Below, in pieces: positions 51,842-60,898 of a DNA stretch of 64,000 bases. The stretch comes from Crossiella sp. S99.2 (GTDB lineage: Bacteria; Actinomycetota; Actinomycetes; Mycobacteriales; Pseudonocardiaceae), in contig NZ_JALMDK010000004.1 of assembly GCF_023094165.1 (NCBI RefSeq), forward strand, positions 841,236-905,235. Direction: 5' to 3'. The translations under genes and the position numbers were made by a program. Each line of letters opens with the position of its first letter. Positions within the stretch are counted from its first letter, which is position 1. The notes under the pieces are model-generated. The model had not been told where the DNA came from and did no database searches. It saw nothing but the letters and a program-made list of their open reading frames with translations.

Positions 51842-52366
51842 TCAGTCATCCGCCGGCGCGGTCCGCTCATGCGGTTCACCCAGCAGGAGCAGGTCCTCTG
51901 CCGGAATGCCGTGGCGAAGGATCTGGAAATCAGTCGAGTGCAGGTCTGTCAGCAGTCCTGGAAAGTCGCTGTTCCGCCGTCGTTGCAGTACGTGCGGGGC
52001 GAATCCGATTCCCAGGTAGGCCAAGCCTTCTTCGTCTTGCCAGGTGACATCCTCAACGCGGCCATCGCTGGTGGAACACCAGGCGTGCGGATGCCCGAAT
52101 CCGTAGGAGTCCAGTGCGTAGCCCTCGACATAGACCGAGCCTGTGGTGCGGGCATGCCGGTAGGCATTGAGGTAGCACCGCCGGGGTGTTCCCCGGGTGT
52201 AGTGGCCTGGCAGCGGGTGGGGTTGGAACCAGCGGCCGCGGTCCATGAGCAGATCCTCTGGGCGCACGTACTTCCAATCGGAAGGCACCGGGACGCTGCT
52301 GCATACCTCGAGGACTGCCTTGAGATAGACCAGCAGGGCGTCCTGATGCTGATGGGGCTGTGCCAC
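51842..52366 (-). CDS. 174-aa putative papain/transglutaminase-like cysteine protein
   Basis: GTG 52366, possibly leaderless. RRCYLNAYRHARTTGSVYVE supplies a Cys at the start of a helix, GFGHPHAWCSTSDGRVEDVT a His in HAW and an Asp in VEDVTW: the Cys-His-Asp order of transglutaminase-like folds. LAYLGIGFAP follows as in related actinobacterial proteins with a 'D.TW...Y.G' ending. Catalysis is inference from residue order. Neighbours are family A genes. Confidence 0.55.
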   Translation of the reverse strand: MAQPHQHQDALLVYLKAVLEVCSSVPVPSDWKYVRPEDLLMDRGRWFQPHPLPGHYTRGTPRRCYLNAYRHARTTGSVYVEGYALDSYGFGHPHAWCSTSDGRVEDVTWQDEEGLAYLGIGFAPHVLQRRRNSDFPGLLTDLHSTDFQILRHGIPAEDLLLLGEPHERTAPADD

Positions 52367-52697
52367 AGAGTCAATTCTGCCGCATCCTCGGCAGCGGCCG
52401 GTTTCCGTCTGCTGTGGTGCACCACCGGGGATCCCCTCAGCATCGATGTGGCCACCTCCCGACAGAGGTCAGGGCCGCCACGGATGGCCCTGACTTTCCG
52501 AGACTCCGCGTACACGGCCGCAGCTGGGCTGGATCATGTGCACAGGCTCGATGGCCACCGTGGAGTGGCGCACGGTGGCCATCACCTCAGCTGCAGCGAG
52601 CCGGGTCTGATGCGGTTGTGCACCGCCGACGACGTGGTTGCTGGTGCGACAAGTACGAGGCGAACTGCCGCACACACTGCGCGATGCCCGCGGTCGT
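52367..52697. other. No supported gene
   Basis: Minus-strand frames contain short protein-like patches (RHSTVAIEPVHMIQPSC; VYAESRKVRAIRGGPDLC) in different frames, suggesting a degraded gene, but no product can be reconstructed. Confidence 0.35.
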
Positions 52698-53666
52698 TTA
52701 GTTCAGCTCGGCGAGTCGGGCTGTCAGCCTCTCGATCCTGGGGACCAGTTCATCGGCATGCCGTTGCCGGGACGCCTGTTCGAGTTCCAGCCGCTGTAGC
52801 TCAGTAGCGAGTTCCCAGCGGAGCCTGCGCGTGGTCTCCTCTGGCGGCACGGGCGGGCCGGGCAGGATCGCGGCCATCGGTGGCTGGGGATAGGCCGCTT
52901 TCCTCCCGGTGGGTACTGGCATACCGAAATGCCGTTCCCAGCTACCCCACACTGACACAGCGCCTGGCCAGTCCGACATCACGTAGCCGGTCAGCACTGT
53001 GTGCAGCCAGTGCGCCAGCAGACCTTGCGGGGCGAGGGCACGTGCCACGGCTCCGGCCCAGGAGCGGGCTCCGCTGCGGCCGCTGGCGATGACCTGGTGG
53101 ATGAGCTCGGTCTCCTTGTCCACCTTCCGCCACAGCTGTTCGGCGCTCGCGCTGACCTCCGGGGTGTTCCAGTCGGCGGGCATGTCCTTGGCCAGCCCGA
53201 ACACCGTGCGCCCGCACGGTCCGGCCAGCCACCACGCCGGCACCTCCTTCTGCACGGTGAACCGGGTGAACAGCGCGGTACCGCCGCGTCCTACCCACAG
53301 CGGCACCGGGGTGTCGCCGGTGGTGTGGGCGGTGATCGGCTCGCCATGCACCTTCCACAGCCTGGCGCCCTGGGCGTCGCTGTCGGGGAGCTGTCCCCAG
53401 ACCTGGCTTGGCACAGTCGCGGCCACGACGCACGCGAATGCTCCTGAGGACAGCAGCGGGGCACGGTCGATGGTCAATCTTGTGCTCCACCAGGTGGCCA
53501 GTTCGTGACTTTGCCCCCTGGCGGGCGGCGGGCCGACGGTGAGTTCCTGGCCGGTGCCGGCCGCCGCGGCCAGATCGAGGTGCTGGCCGCAGGCAGTGAC
53601 GTGCAGCCCGGAGGGGCCGGTGGCCAGATAGGCGGGCAAGGGCATCGCGCTCACATCTCTCATCAT
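52698..53666 (-). CDS. 322-aa protein of unknown function with C-terminal coiled coil
   Basis: Start at ATG 53666 or one of the nearby ATGs (53645 gives MPLPAYLATGPSGLHVTACG). Beta-rich first half (ARLWKVHGEPITAHTTGDTP, ALFTRFTVQKEVPAWWLAGP), helical middle (AEQLWRKVDKETELIHQVIA) and coiled-coil end (WELATELQRLELEQASRQRH). No family recognised. Lies between family A genes. Confidence 0.6.
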   Translation of the reverse strand: MMRDVSAMPLPAYLATGPSGLHVTACGQHLDLAAAAGTGQELTVGPPPARGQSHELATWWSTRLTIDRAPLLSSGAFACVVAATVPSQVWGQLPDSDAQGARLWKVHGEPITAHTTGDTPVPLWVGRGGTALFTRFTVQKEVPAWWLAGPCGRTVFGLAKDMPADWNTPEVSASAEQLWRKVDKETELIHQVIASGRSGARSWAGAVARALAPQGLLAHWLHTVLTGYVMSDWPGAVSVWGSWERHFGMPVPTGRKAAYPQPPMAAILPGPPVPPEETTRRLRWELATELQRLELEQASRQRHADELVPRIERLTARLAELN

Positions 53667-53981
53667 CTCCGCTGTCGCTGGGGCATGCCGAACAGGTTCC
53701 CCCAGGCGTGTCTTTCACGGCTGGGGCGGTGTGCCTGGGCCAGGGTGCGGGGGTGGCAGGAGAGCGGATCCTCAGGTGTCTCCCGGCATCTGGCCAGCTG
53801 TGGCCTGACGGTGAGCGACCGCAGGCAGTCTGGCGAGCCTGATTCGTTCCCAGGTGGTCGGGGCAGCCGGGGGGTCGGTGTGCTGATTGAGTTGGCAGTG
53901 TGTGGACCGTCCAACCAGCTGGGGCACAACTGCTGCGCCCCAGCTACCGCATCCGCACCCCACACCCAGGGCAACACCTGA
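53667..53981. other. Intergenic, no gene seen
   Basis: Probably promoter region of the 53666 gene plus upstream flank of the IS remnant. No supported frame. Confidence 0.35.
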
Positions 53982-54182
53982 CTCAAGGCGCTCCGGCAGC
54001 TCATCGAGTCGGCCTGTGACACCCTCCAAGGCCAATTCGACCTCGAATCACACGGTGGAGGCAGCATCGACGGGGTCACTGCCCGCAGCGACCACCGCAT
54101 CCTCGCCTTCACCGCGACCATCTGACACAACCGGGCCACCGGCCAGCCCGTCACCCGATCCCTGACCGCCTACGACCACTGA
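53982..54182 (+). mobile_element. Transposase C-terminal remnant (IS5/IS982-type)
   Basis: Plus-strand frame LKALRQLIESACDTLQGQFD, LESHGGGSIDGVTARSDHRI, LAFTATI-stop-HNRATGQPVT, RSLTAYDH matches the C-terminal end of DDE transposases (consensus G-Q-D-L-E-HGGR...IWHN...G.PV.RSL.AYDH). An in-frame TGA replaces the Trp of IWHN and the rest of the element is missing. Confidence 0.6.
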
Positions 54183-54202
54183 CCGAATCAGGACTTGCTT
54201 AT

Positions 54203-56077
54203 CTAGGTCGGGGGAAGTCGGAGTGTGAGGTTCGGGCCAAGCAACGTATGTACCTCGGGCGGGAGCCGGTCCAGCATGCTCTGCTGGACTTGCGGTGGTG
54301 TGCCGCCTGGGCCCAGGTAGAGACTCGGTGGGGAGTACCACGGCAGCACGGGGCGTCCGAGCGCCAGCAGCATCGTCAGGGGCAGCCGCAGGGATCGGTA
54401 TGGTCGGCCTTTGCGGTAGCGCACCGTGAAGTGACCGGCATGGATGTTGGTCGCCGCGTCAGGGTCGTGCTTGTCTCGGGCCAGGCCGCCGTCGTAGGGC
54501 AGTAATGCCAGCATTTCCCGATCCACTGCGGCGGTGTTGAAGTAGATCGTGACGTGGGACGGCTCGGGTCCGTCGCCGTGGTCGACGGCAGAGACCGAGG
54601 CAAGCCATCCCTGTCCGTGGTGGACCAAAAACAGTTCGACGCTGCCCTGGCCGGCATCGACGTTGTCGTGAACGTCGAGGACCTCGGTGAACCCCTCTCC
54701 GGCCAGCATCCTGCGCAGAGCTGGCAGTCTCACCGGCGGATCCCACCCGTCGAGTTCGGTGGCCTGCCGGCGGCTGCACCGGCGTAGGGCGTCCAGCCAG
54801 GCCAGCATCTGTTGGCGAGGTTCGCCGAGCAGGAGGGGTTGATCTGGTTCGCACCAGTCCGCCCGCCGGGTCGTGTAGTGGCCTGTTTGTCGGAGTTGTT
54901 CGCTGAACAGGAGAGCGTCGAAGTGCCGAGGCTGTTCTGGGGGAAACCAGGATCCCGCGGCGACGCGCTCGGCGATGTGTTTGGGGTCGGTCTCGCCGCA
55001 GTGGGTCAGTTCCTGATCGCGCAGACGCCACAGGCGCCGCAGTGCCGCGGCCCGGCTGGGGTCCTCGGTGTTGGCCAGTGCCCGGGGCAGGTGAGCACTG
55101 CGGTCAGGGTCCAGGAAGGTGAGGGCCTCACGGGTGTCGGAGTCGGGGTCGGGGCTCTCCCTTCCGTCGGGAGCGACGGCGGGCGGGGTCAGGTGGGGAT
55201 CTGCGGGTTCTGCACGCGTCGCGGGGTGCGGCCTTGGCGTGGGAGATGCTGTGTTGAGAGGAAACCCGGCCAGGTCCAGCTCGAGGTTGTCCTGGGGCAC
55301 AGGGCCGAATCTGGAGCTAGACACCGCCGCGCTCCAGTGGGACGGGTCGAGTGGGCGGAACCGGAGGAAGTAGGAGGTGGGCGGGACGATGACCTGGCGC
55401 GCCTGCTCATCGTGGGTCCAGGCCGGGCCGCTGATGAGGGCGCGGTCGGCAACCAGGCCAAGTTCTGCTGCGGTCTGGCCACTGGGGTCGATGTAGCCGG
55501 GAATGCCGCGAGTGCGGACCCAGGTCCCGGCGGGGTAGCCGCCGTGGTCGTGGATGAGCAGCGTGTCCAGCTCGGCGATCATCTCGGCGCGTCGAGTCCA
55601 CAATGGACAGGTCATGGGCTCATCGACGACGGTGCCGCAGGTCATTTCGCTGGTGCCACCTGAGATCCGTGCGGCGTGTCGCCACACGGTGATCACCGGG
55701 TCGTCCGAGGCAGGGCTCGCACTGGTGATGAGCTCCTGTAGGAGGGTGGCCGTGGCGTCGATGTCGGCGTCACGGCCACCCAAGCCGGGGACGCGCAGCG
55801 GGCTGAGGGGGTAGCCCATGCGTTGGAGCGTGGCGTGTAGCCACAGCGTGTACTCGGTCTGATCGGTGAGGCGGTGGCGTAGCTGCGCGGCGGTGACCGT
55901 CGCAGGTGCCTGACCGTTCTCCCCTGCGATGGCCAGGATCGGCAAGGCGTAGAACTCCTGGGCGCGACGTGGCTCCGGTTCCTCCGGGGTACGGCCGTTC
56001 TGGCTCGCGAGGCGGCATCGCAGATGGAGAGTGCGGGCGTGGACCAGTGCGTCTTGCCATCGCGGCCAGCTACTCAC
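54203..56077 (-). CDS. 624-aa two-module protein of unknown function (family A, fused form)
   Basis: GTG 56077 with TAGG upstream. N-module: MSSWPRWQDALVHARTLHLR, QLRHRLTDQTEYTLWLHATL, SDDPVITVWRHAARISGGTS, CPLWTRRAEMIAELDTLLIH. C-module: ALRRLWRLRDQELTHCGETD, QQMLAWLDALRRCSRRQATE, RRMLAGEGFTEVLDVHDNVD, ending LPPEVHTLLGPNLTLRLPPT. The two halves align with the 48604 protein over most of their length. Linker is Pro-rich. Function unknown. Confidence 0.7.
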   Translation of the reverse strand: MSSWPRWQDALVHARTLHLRCRLASQNGRTPEEPEPRRAQEFYALPILAIAGENGQAPATVTAAQLRHRLTDQTEYTLWLHATLQRMGYPLSPLRVPGLGGRDADIDATATLLQELITSASPASDDPVITVWRHAARISGGTSEMTCGTVVDEPMTCPLWTRRAEMIAELDTLLIHDHGGYPAGTWVRTRGIPGYIDPSGQTAAELGLVADRALISGPAWTHDEQARQVIVPPTSYFLRFRPLDPSHWSAAVSSSRFGPVPQDNLELDLAGFPLNTASPTPRPHPATRAEPADPHLTPPAVAPDGRESPDPDSDTREALTFLDPDRSAHLPRALANTEDPSRAAALRRLWRLRDQELTHCGETDPKHIAERVAAGSWFPPEQPRHFDALLFSEQLRQTGHYTTRRADWCEPDQPLLLGEPRQQMLAWLDALRRCSRRQATELDGWDPPVRLPALRRMLAGEGFTEVLDVHDNVDAGQGSVELFLVHHGQGWLASVSAVDHGDGPEPSHVTIYFNTAAVDREMLALLPYDGGLARDKHDPDAATNIHAGHFTVRYRKGRPYRSLRLPLTMLLALGRPVLPWYSPPSLYLGPGGTPPQVQQSMLDRLPPEVHTLLGPNLTLRLPPT

Positions 56078-56155
56078 CTTGCCTAGCGTAGTCGTCAGTT
56101 CACCGCCGGTGGCCGCATCTGCGAGCGGGAGATCTCTGCCACCAGCTGTGCCATC

Positions 56156-56631
56156 TCATGAGGTTGGTGCCACGTCCGTCGACAACAGGCAGGCCGACCG
56201 GTCGCGATGGTCGGCCGCAAGCTGGAGGACGCCTGCGAGGTGAACGACTGCCCACTGGACGAGGTCACGAGAGACGTGTTCGCGGCCGATATTGTTGCGG
56301 ACGAGCCGGGTCGAAATCGACGCGGGAACGATCCCTGTCTCGCCGGACGAGCGGATCGAGATGGACTGGCGTGATGCACCGTGGTGACAGATGCGTTCAG
56401 CTGAGCCCAGGTCGATCGGGCTGTGGCAGATCAGGCAGAAATCGACGTGCCACTAGCAGGAACGACTTCGTATCGTTCACGCCGACCTGCCAAGGCTGCC
56501 TCAGCGGCCAGGAAGTCAACGTAGAGCTCTGCGTCCACGCGAGAACTCCAGGTGCCGTCGAACGTGTGTGGCGAGCCACTGTAGTGACCGTATTCGACGA
56601 TGCGCACCCGTTCGTCAGCATTCGTATGCAC
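56156..56631 (-). pseudogene. Frameshifted gene with a Cys/His motif
   Basis: GTG 56631 gives MHTNADERVRIVEYGHYSGS, SSRVDAELYVDFLAAEAALA and a stop at 56431 (66 aa). A second frame immediately continues WHVDFCLICHSPIDLGSAER, ICHHGASRQSISIRSSGETG, VRNNIGREHVSRDLVQWAVV and HLAGVLQLAADHRDRSACLL to a stop at 56156 but has no start codon. One frameshift near 56450 would make a ~155-aa protein with CxxCH...CHH. The first 66 codons may still be expressed alone. Confidence 0.45.
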
Positions 56632-56800
56632 CCTGCTCGCCCTTTCATCACGAAGATCTCGGACCTCGACGCAAATCTAGCCCTGGAAGCATGCTCAGGC
56701 CCTGGTGCGGTGCACCGCCGTGCATCACGATCGAGGCGTTGCAGAGTCTGGCCGGGGAAACAGGTTCAGGCGGAGGTGTGTCCCCCTTCCGCTTGTCCGT

Positions 56801-57523
56801 TCACTGCGTTGCCTTCTCCTCGTCAGCCATCAGATCAAACTCCTGGCGGAGCAGCTGCTCGGCCTGGGATCCGTGCGCCTTACCCAGGTTGATCATGTAG
56901 GCAAGAGGGAGCCCTGGCTCCACGATCATTGTCGCCGCGTTCACTGGCCACACCGTCGACTCGACGAACCCGCGTGCACCAGCGAACTCGCCTGTGTTCA
57001 CCACGACAGGGGTTCGGCGGGGCACGGCGCCGCGTTCGGCTTCCAAGGCGCGCCCGACCGCGGCTGCGGCCCAGAACAGGCAGATGTCGATCGCGGTCCG
57101 GCGCAGGCCCAGCGCGATCCCACGAGCCAGCCCGTCCCAAGCCGGCATGCCTTCTGGCAGGTCATCTCGGGTGGGCCAGTATCGGTTCAGCCAGGCCCAT
57201 GCCTGGCTGACCGGGTCGGTGGGGTCGGGCTGGTCGAAACGGTGTCCGGCAGCGGCCATCTGCGCGGTGACGAGGTCGAGGTAGTCGGTGCGTTCCCAGA
57301 GTGGGTAGGCCAGGGCATCCAGTCCGACGGTGGAGACTGCGCACTGTCCGCGGACGGCCAGCGCGTACAGGGCGGTGGCGATGACGCCGCGGGTGGCTAC
57401 GTAGTCCCAGGACGCACCAGTGGAGACAGTGACGCTGAGCTGGGTGAGTTCGCCGCCCCGGCCCAGAGCCTGGTTCCAGAGGGGGTTGTCGGTGGCGGGG
57501 GTTTTCTCGGTCATGGACGGCAT
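56801..57523 (-). CDS. 240-aa protein matching the family A N-module alone
   Basis: ATG 57523 (57514 is an alternative). NPLWNQALGRGGELTQLSVT, IATALYALAVRGQCAVSTVG, WERTDYLDLVTAQMAAAGHR and DPTDPVSQAWAWLNRYWPTR follow the same order as the N-module of the 48604 and 54203 proteins (P-W-ALxxG..., ...DPV..AW...). The C-terminus (GALRRTAIDICLFWAAAAV region, FVESTVWPVNAATMIVEPGL) is divergent. Stand-alone half of family A. Unknown function. Confidence 0.6.
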   Translation of the reverse strand: MPSMTEKTPATDNPLWNQALGRGGELTQLSVTVSTGASWDYVATRGVIATALYALAVRGQCAVSTVGLDALAYPLWERTDYLDLVTAQMAAAGHRFDQPDPTDPVSQAWAWLNRYWPTRDDLPEGMPAWDGLARGIALGLRRTAIDICLFWAAAAVGRALEAERGAVPRRTPVVVNTGEFAGARGFVESTVWPVNAATMIVEPGLPLAYMINLGKAHGSQAEQLLRQEFDLMADEEKATQ

Positions 57524-57579
57524 CGCAGCGACTCTGGCTCCGGTTCGTGGATGGTGGCGGGGCTGGTCCCTCGCGCAGG

Positions 57580-58515
57580 TCAGCCTGGTCGGCCTGGCCA
57601 GCCCTGGGAAGTGAGGGTGCGAGCGAGGTAGTGACCCACTGTATGGGCCATCATCCAGGACACCTGGGCCTGCATGTCGAGGTCGGCTGCCTTGATCTCG
57701 GCCATCACCACCTTGAGGTGATCGGTGTCCGGTGTGGGCGTGGTGACGGTGGCCAGTAGCCGCCTGGTTATCTGATCTGAGACCTCCTCCACCGGTCCGA
57801 CACCGATGGGAAGGCCGGTCTCCTTGTCCAGGGCCAGGGTGGCGAACCTGGCCTGGCCACGATCGGGGAACACGCGGTCGGCGATGGGGACCAGCGCGCA
57901 GATCAGCAGGTACGGGTCGACCATGCCCAGGAAGTCGCGGGCCGCATCGACGTCTCTGGTGATGATCGATGCGAGCCCGGCAGCGGCGGCCGAGATCGCA
58001 TACGGTGGCGTTCCGGGTGCGGCCCAGGTCGCTGTGAGTTCGAGGATCGCGGTGAAGCGTTCCAGTCCGCCGGTAGCGCGCAGCACCGGCGCGGTGGCTT
58101 GGGCCATGAGGGCGGTCAGCCACCAGATGTCGCGGCCCATGCTCTTGTGGATGGTGTACATCTCCTGGCTCAGCCAGGTCGTGTCTGGATCACTGCGCAT
58201 GGTCGCCTGCGCAGCGGTGACCATGCGGGTGGCATTGTGGTGGGTGCCTGCGCGCCAAGGCTCGGGTGTCCAGGCGCTGAATCTGAGCAGCGACTCTGTG
58301 CTGGAGGGCTGGGTCGCGGCCAGGACCTGTGCCCATGTGGTGAGCACCAGGCCGGTTGCGCCGATGTCGCCCATCTCGATGACGGGTGGCTGGAGTACCG
58401 TCGGGTCCAGCTCCCCAGCTGGCCCTATCCCGGCCATGATCGCCTCGGTCAACCGCAGGACCGTGGCGAAGTCGTTGGGGTGTTCCGGCGAGGTGCCGGG
58501 GCTGGAATCGGTCAC
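57580..58515 (-). CDS. 311-aa helical protein of unknown function (family C)
   Basis: GTG 58515 with GGTGA upstream. GATGLVLTTWAQVLAATQPS, WWLTALMAQATAPVLRATGG, LERFTAILELTATWAA, DRGQARFATLALDKETGLPI and QITRRLLATVTTPTPDTDHL align in order with the 62853-63788 protein. Entirely helical and soluble. Upstream of the 57523 gene in the same direction with a 56-nt gap, so probably one operon. Confidence 0.65.
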   Translation of the reverse strand: MTDSSPGTSPEHPNDFATVLRLTEAIMAGIGPAGELDPTVLQPPVIEMGDIGATGLVLTTWAQVLAATQPSSTESLLRFSAWTPEPWRAGTHHNATRMVTAAQATMRSDPDTTWLSQEMYTIHKSMGRDIWWLTALMAQATAPVLRATGGLERFTAILELTATWAAPGTPPYAISAAAAGLASIITRDVDAARDFLGMVDPYLLICALVPIADRVFPDRGQARFATLALDKETGLPIGVGPVEEVSDQITRRLLATVTTPTPDTDHLKVVMAEIKAADLDMQAQVSWMMAHTVGHYLARTLTSQGWPGRPG

Positions 58516-58623
58516 CGGCTCACCGTAGCGACCGGGGTGTTGCTGGGGGGGGGTGCAAGGCGCGGTCTTGATCGCAGGTCACGGGTTCGGCGGCATCGGC
58601 TGGTCGTCGGTACGGTGAGCATC

Positions 58624-58944
58624 ATGGACGGACTGATCTGGTGGTGGCCAACCGTGCTGGCCACGGCCGGTACGGTGTTGGCCGCTGTGTTGGCTGGCGT
58701 TGTCTTCGAGTGGGACCAGACGCGGCGGTTCCGGCGCCACTCGGCCGCGAGGGTGGCCTACTTCCACGCGTTGATGGCGGTCATCTGCAGGCCCGCCGAG
58801 GAGAGAGCCGACGGCGCGGTCGCCATGCTGCGCAGTGTAGAGGGCCGTGAGCAGTTCGAGCAGAACTGGCTGCGTCAGCACTACACGCCGATCCTGGGAC
58901 TACGTACGCGCACCGTGGCACACCGTCCGGCCCCTGGCCGCTGA
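58624..58944 (+). CDS. 106-aa single-pass membrane protein
   Basis: ATG 58624 with GGTGAGC upstream. Residues 5-30 (IWWWPTVLATAGTVLAAVLA) are a transmembrane segment followed by a basic stop-transfer stretch (DQTRRFRRHSAARVA). Cytoplasmic helical tail. Divergent from the 58515 gene across ~110 bp. Confidence 0.55.
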   Translation: MDGLIWWWPTVLATAGTVLAAVLAGVVFEWDQTRRFRRHSAARVAYFHALMAVICRPAEERADGAVAMLRSVEGREQFEQNWLRQHYTPILGLRTRTVAHRPAPGR

Positions 58945-59121
58945 TCATCGTACTGTGGCTGTCGGCAACAGCCATGGGCACTGCGGTCGGGTTCCGGGCC
59001 GCTGATCGTGGGCGTGGTCCGGGTCCTGTGTCGCTGCGCCGATCGCGGGTATCCGGCAGCGCCAGCGCCCAGGGCAGTTCCTCGCGCAGTGGCAGGTTCG
59101 GCAGGGTCGGCGTGGTCGACA

Positions 59122-59547
59122 TCAAGGACCTCCGGCGAAGCCCTCACCGGCCAGCAACTCCCGGGCCGAATCCAGCGAACCGACTACAAAGTGGTCCTCG
59201 TTGGTGCGCCACCCGTCCAGGGCCATCCGCTGTTGGAGCGTGGTGGTGAAGCGGACGACCTCGGGCAGCCACTGCAGCAGCGTGGCCCGGTCTTCACCGG
59301 TAACCACCTGTTGAGGCGGGCGGATGCCTGCGGCCAGGCGAAGCGGGACAACGTCGGGGTGATCATGTTGCAGCGTGACCGGGGCATCCGCCTGCGGGGG
59401 GTTGCAGACCTGGTAGACGAGGTCGTGCAGGCGCCGTTCGGCGATCCGCGCCGGGCTTGAGTCCCCAGGCCAGGTGAGTTCCTGGGCCCGCAGCTCCCAC
59501 AGCCTGGCCACGGCCTGCTGCTGGGTGTCGGTCCAGGTCATCGGCAT
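59122..59547 (-). pseudogene. Truncated family A C-module
   Basis: ATG 59547. ARLWELRAQELTWPGDSSPA, LLQWLPEVVRFTTTLQQRMA and ARELLAGEGFAGGP align with the first half of the C-module (compare the 61768 gene: LLQRQALDGW, GLLTEDGF). The natural continuation EVLDVDHADPAEPATARGT lies in another frame just beyond 59130, so the gene is frameshifted. A frame starting within the stop (58781-59122, MSTTPTLPNLPLREELPW) has a GGAGGT site and could be an unrelated small gene. Confidence 0.55.
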
Positions 59548-59619
59548 GCTCGGATGGTAACCAGGTGGCTGCTCGGCGCGAGGGAAACCGCGCCCGACGA
59601 CCCACGGCGGCACGGGACG

Positions 59620-59974
59620 ATGGCCGGCGTGACCGCACTCGCTGACGCCGACCGCCTCGGCGAATCCCTGCCGAAGCTGGTGGCCTACCTGGCCAGCGGA
59701 CCCGATGGTGTCCAGACCACCCCCTGGGGGTGTGCGGGTGGATCTCGCCGCGGCCGCCGCCGATGGCACCTCGATCCGGTTCGGCGCACCGCCATCGCCG
59801 CAGGAGCAGGTGGTGCTCGTCCGCTGGTGGGCGGAGTCCTCCGCTCCGGCCACACCGCCCACGGCCGGTGATCAGTCGATGGCGCAGGCCGAGTGGATTC
59901 GCCAGCAGCAGGAGCACGGCCGTGCCGACCTGAACAGACTGCCGGAGCTTCCGGATCTGGGCGAGCGGGTGTGA
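59620..59974 (+). pseudogene. Frameshifted small gene (break in CCCCC/GGGGG tract)
   Basis: ATG 59620 gives TALADADRLGESLPKLVAYL then ASGPDGVQTTP; at 59718-59730 (ACCCCCTGGGGG) the convincing sequence moves to another frame, VRVDLAAAAADGTSIRFGAP, QEQVVLVRWWAESSAPATPP, ending at 59974. One indel in a homopolymer joins them to ~115 aa. Could be mutation, sequencing error or programmed shift. Unknown function. Confidence 0.45.
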
Positions 59975-60020
59975 CGGTACCGCGCGCCACCCTACGGTGG
60001 GTCAGCGCCAATCCCGTTGA

Positions 60021-60830
60021 CTATCTGCGGGGCATCGGTGTGGGATCTGCTGCTGCCGCGTCGAGGACCACCAGCATCGGCCGGACTGCCTCGCTCATAG
60101 GCCGGTGCGGAGTGCCGTGCACCATGGTCGGTACCCATCCGCCGTCGGTGAGATAGAAGCCGCCGTGCGGCTGGCGGAGCCACACCAAGGCCTTGCTGAC
60201 CGGGTCGCTGTCCAGGTCGGTGTGGTGGCCGCGGAGGGAGATCGATTCCCCGATGCAGGTGTCCAGCTTTTTCAGGCCCTGGATCGGGTCTCCGTCATTG
60301 CGAATGGCGCGAACGACCGCGGCCACGGTGGCCGGGGGCGTCGTGGCTGGCGTGGTGTGGTTGTTCCCGGAGACGATGTAGAGCATTACCCGGCACATCA
60401 TCTCGGCGTGATCGCTGGCGTAGTCGTAGTGCTGGAACCGATGGTCCGCCTCGACGGCCGGTGCACCGGTCCCCATCCACCAGGTCAGCACGATGGCGCA
60501 CTCCTCCCACGGGGACACTGGCATCCCGGAGGCGGGCAGGCCTGCACGGGCGAGTCTCCTCAGCTCCGCCCTGCGAGGGGCGCTGAGCTCGGAGTCCGCG
60601 TCGCGGTGCACGGTGCACCAGTCCAGGAGTGCCTCGGGGTGAGGTTGTTCGGTGAGTACTGCCACCAGGTCCTGCTCGGTGATCTCCTGTGGTGCGTGCC
60701 CGGTGTCGGCGGCCAGCCGGGCCCGGATGAGCGGAGTGATGGCCTCGGCGAACTCCTCCACCGCGTGGGTATAGCCAGGGCAGGTCCTCATCCAGGAGTT
60801 GGGTTCGCGGGATGACCGGTTCGACCGCAT
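60021..60830 (-). CDS. 269-aa protein of unknown function
   Basis: ATG 60830. VEEFAEAITPLIRARLAADT, GMPVSPWEECAIVLTWWMGT, SDHAEMMCRVMLYIVSGNNH, SDPVSKALVWLRQPHGGFYL and MSEAVRPMLVVLDAAAADPT. The DPVsKALVWL segment echoes the DPV..AW word of the family A N-modules, so distant relation is possible. Divergent from the EEP gene. Confidence 0.6.
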   Translation of the reverse strand: MRSNRSSREPNSWMRTCPGYTHAVEEFAEAITPLIRARLAADTGHAPQEITEQDLVAVLTEQPHPEALLDWCTVHRDADSELSAPRRAELRRLARAGLPASGMPVSPWEECAIVLTWWMGTGAPAVEADHRFQHYDYASDHAEMMCRVMLYIVSGNNHTTPATTPPATVAAVVRAIRNDGDPIQGLKKLDTCIGESISLRGHHTDLDSDPVSKALVWLRQPHGGFYLTDGGWVPTMVHGTPHRPMSEAVRPMLVVLDAAAADPTPMPRR

Positions 60831-60898
60831 GAGGCCACCGTAGTGCGCGAACGCTGCTACAGCGATCAGACTGGAGTGATGACCAACCTGGGGGCACC

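Noticed and set aside
57580..58944. 281-aa plus-strand frame 58099-58944 as one protein
   Set aside because: Its first two-thirds is antisense to the family C gene; only the part from ATG 58624 has a site and a credible membrane segment.
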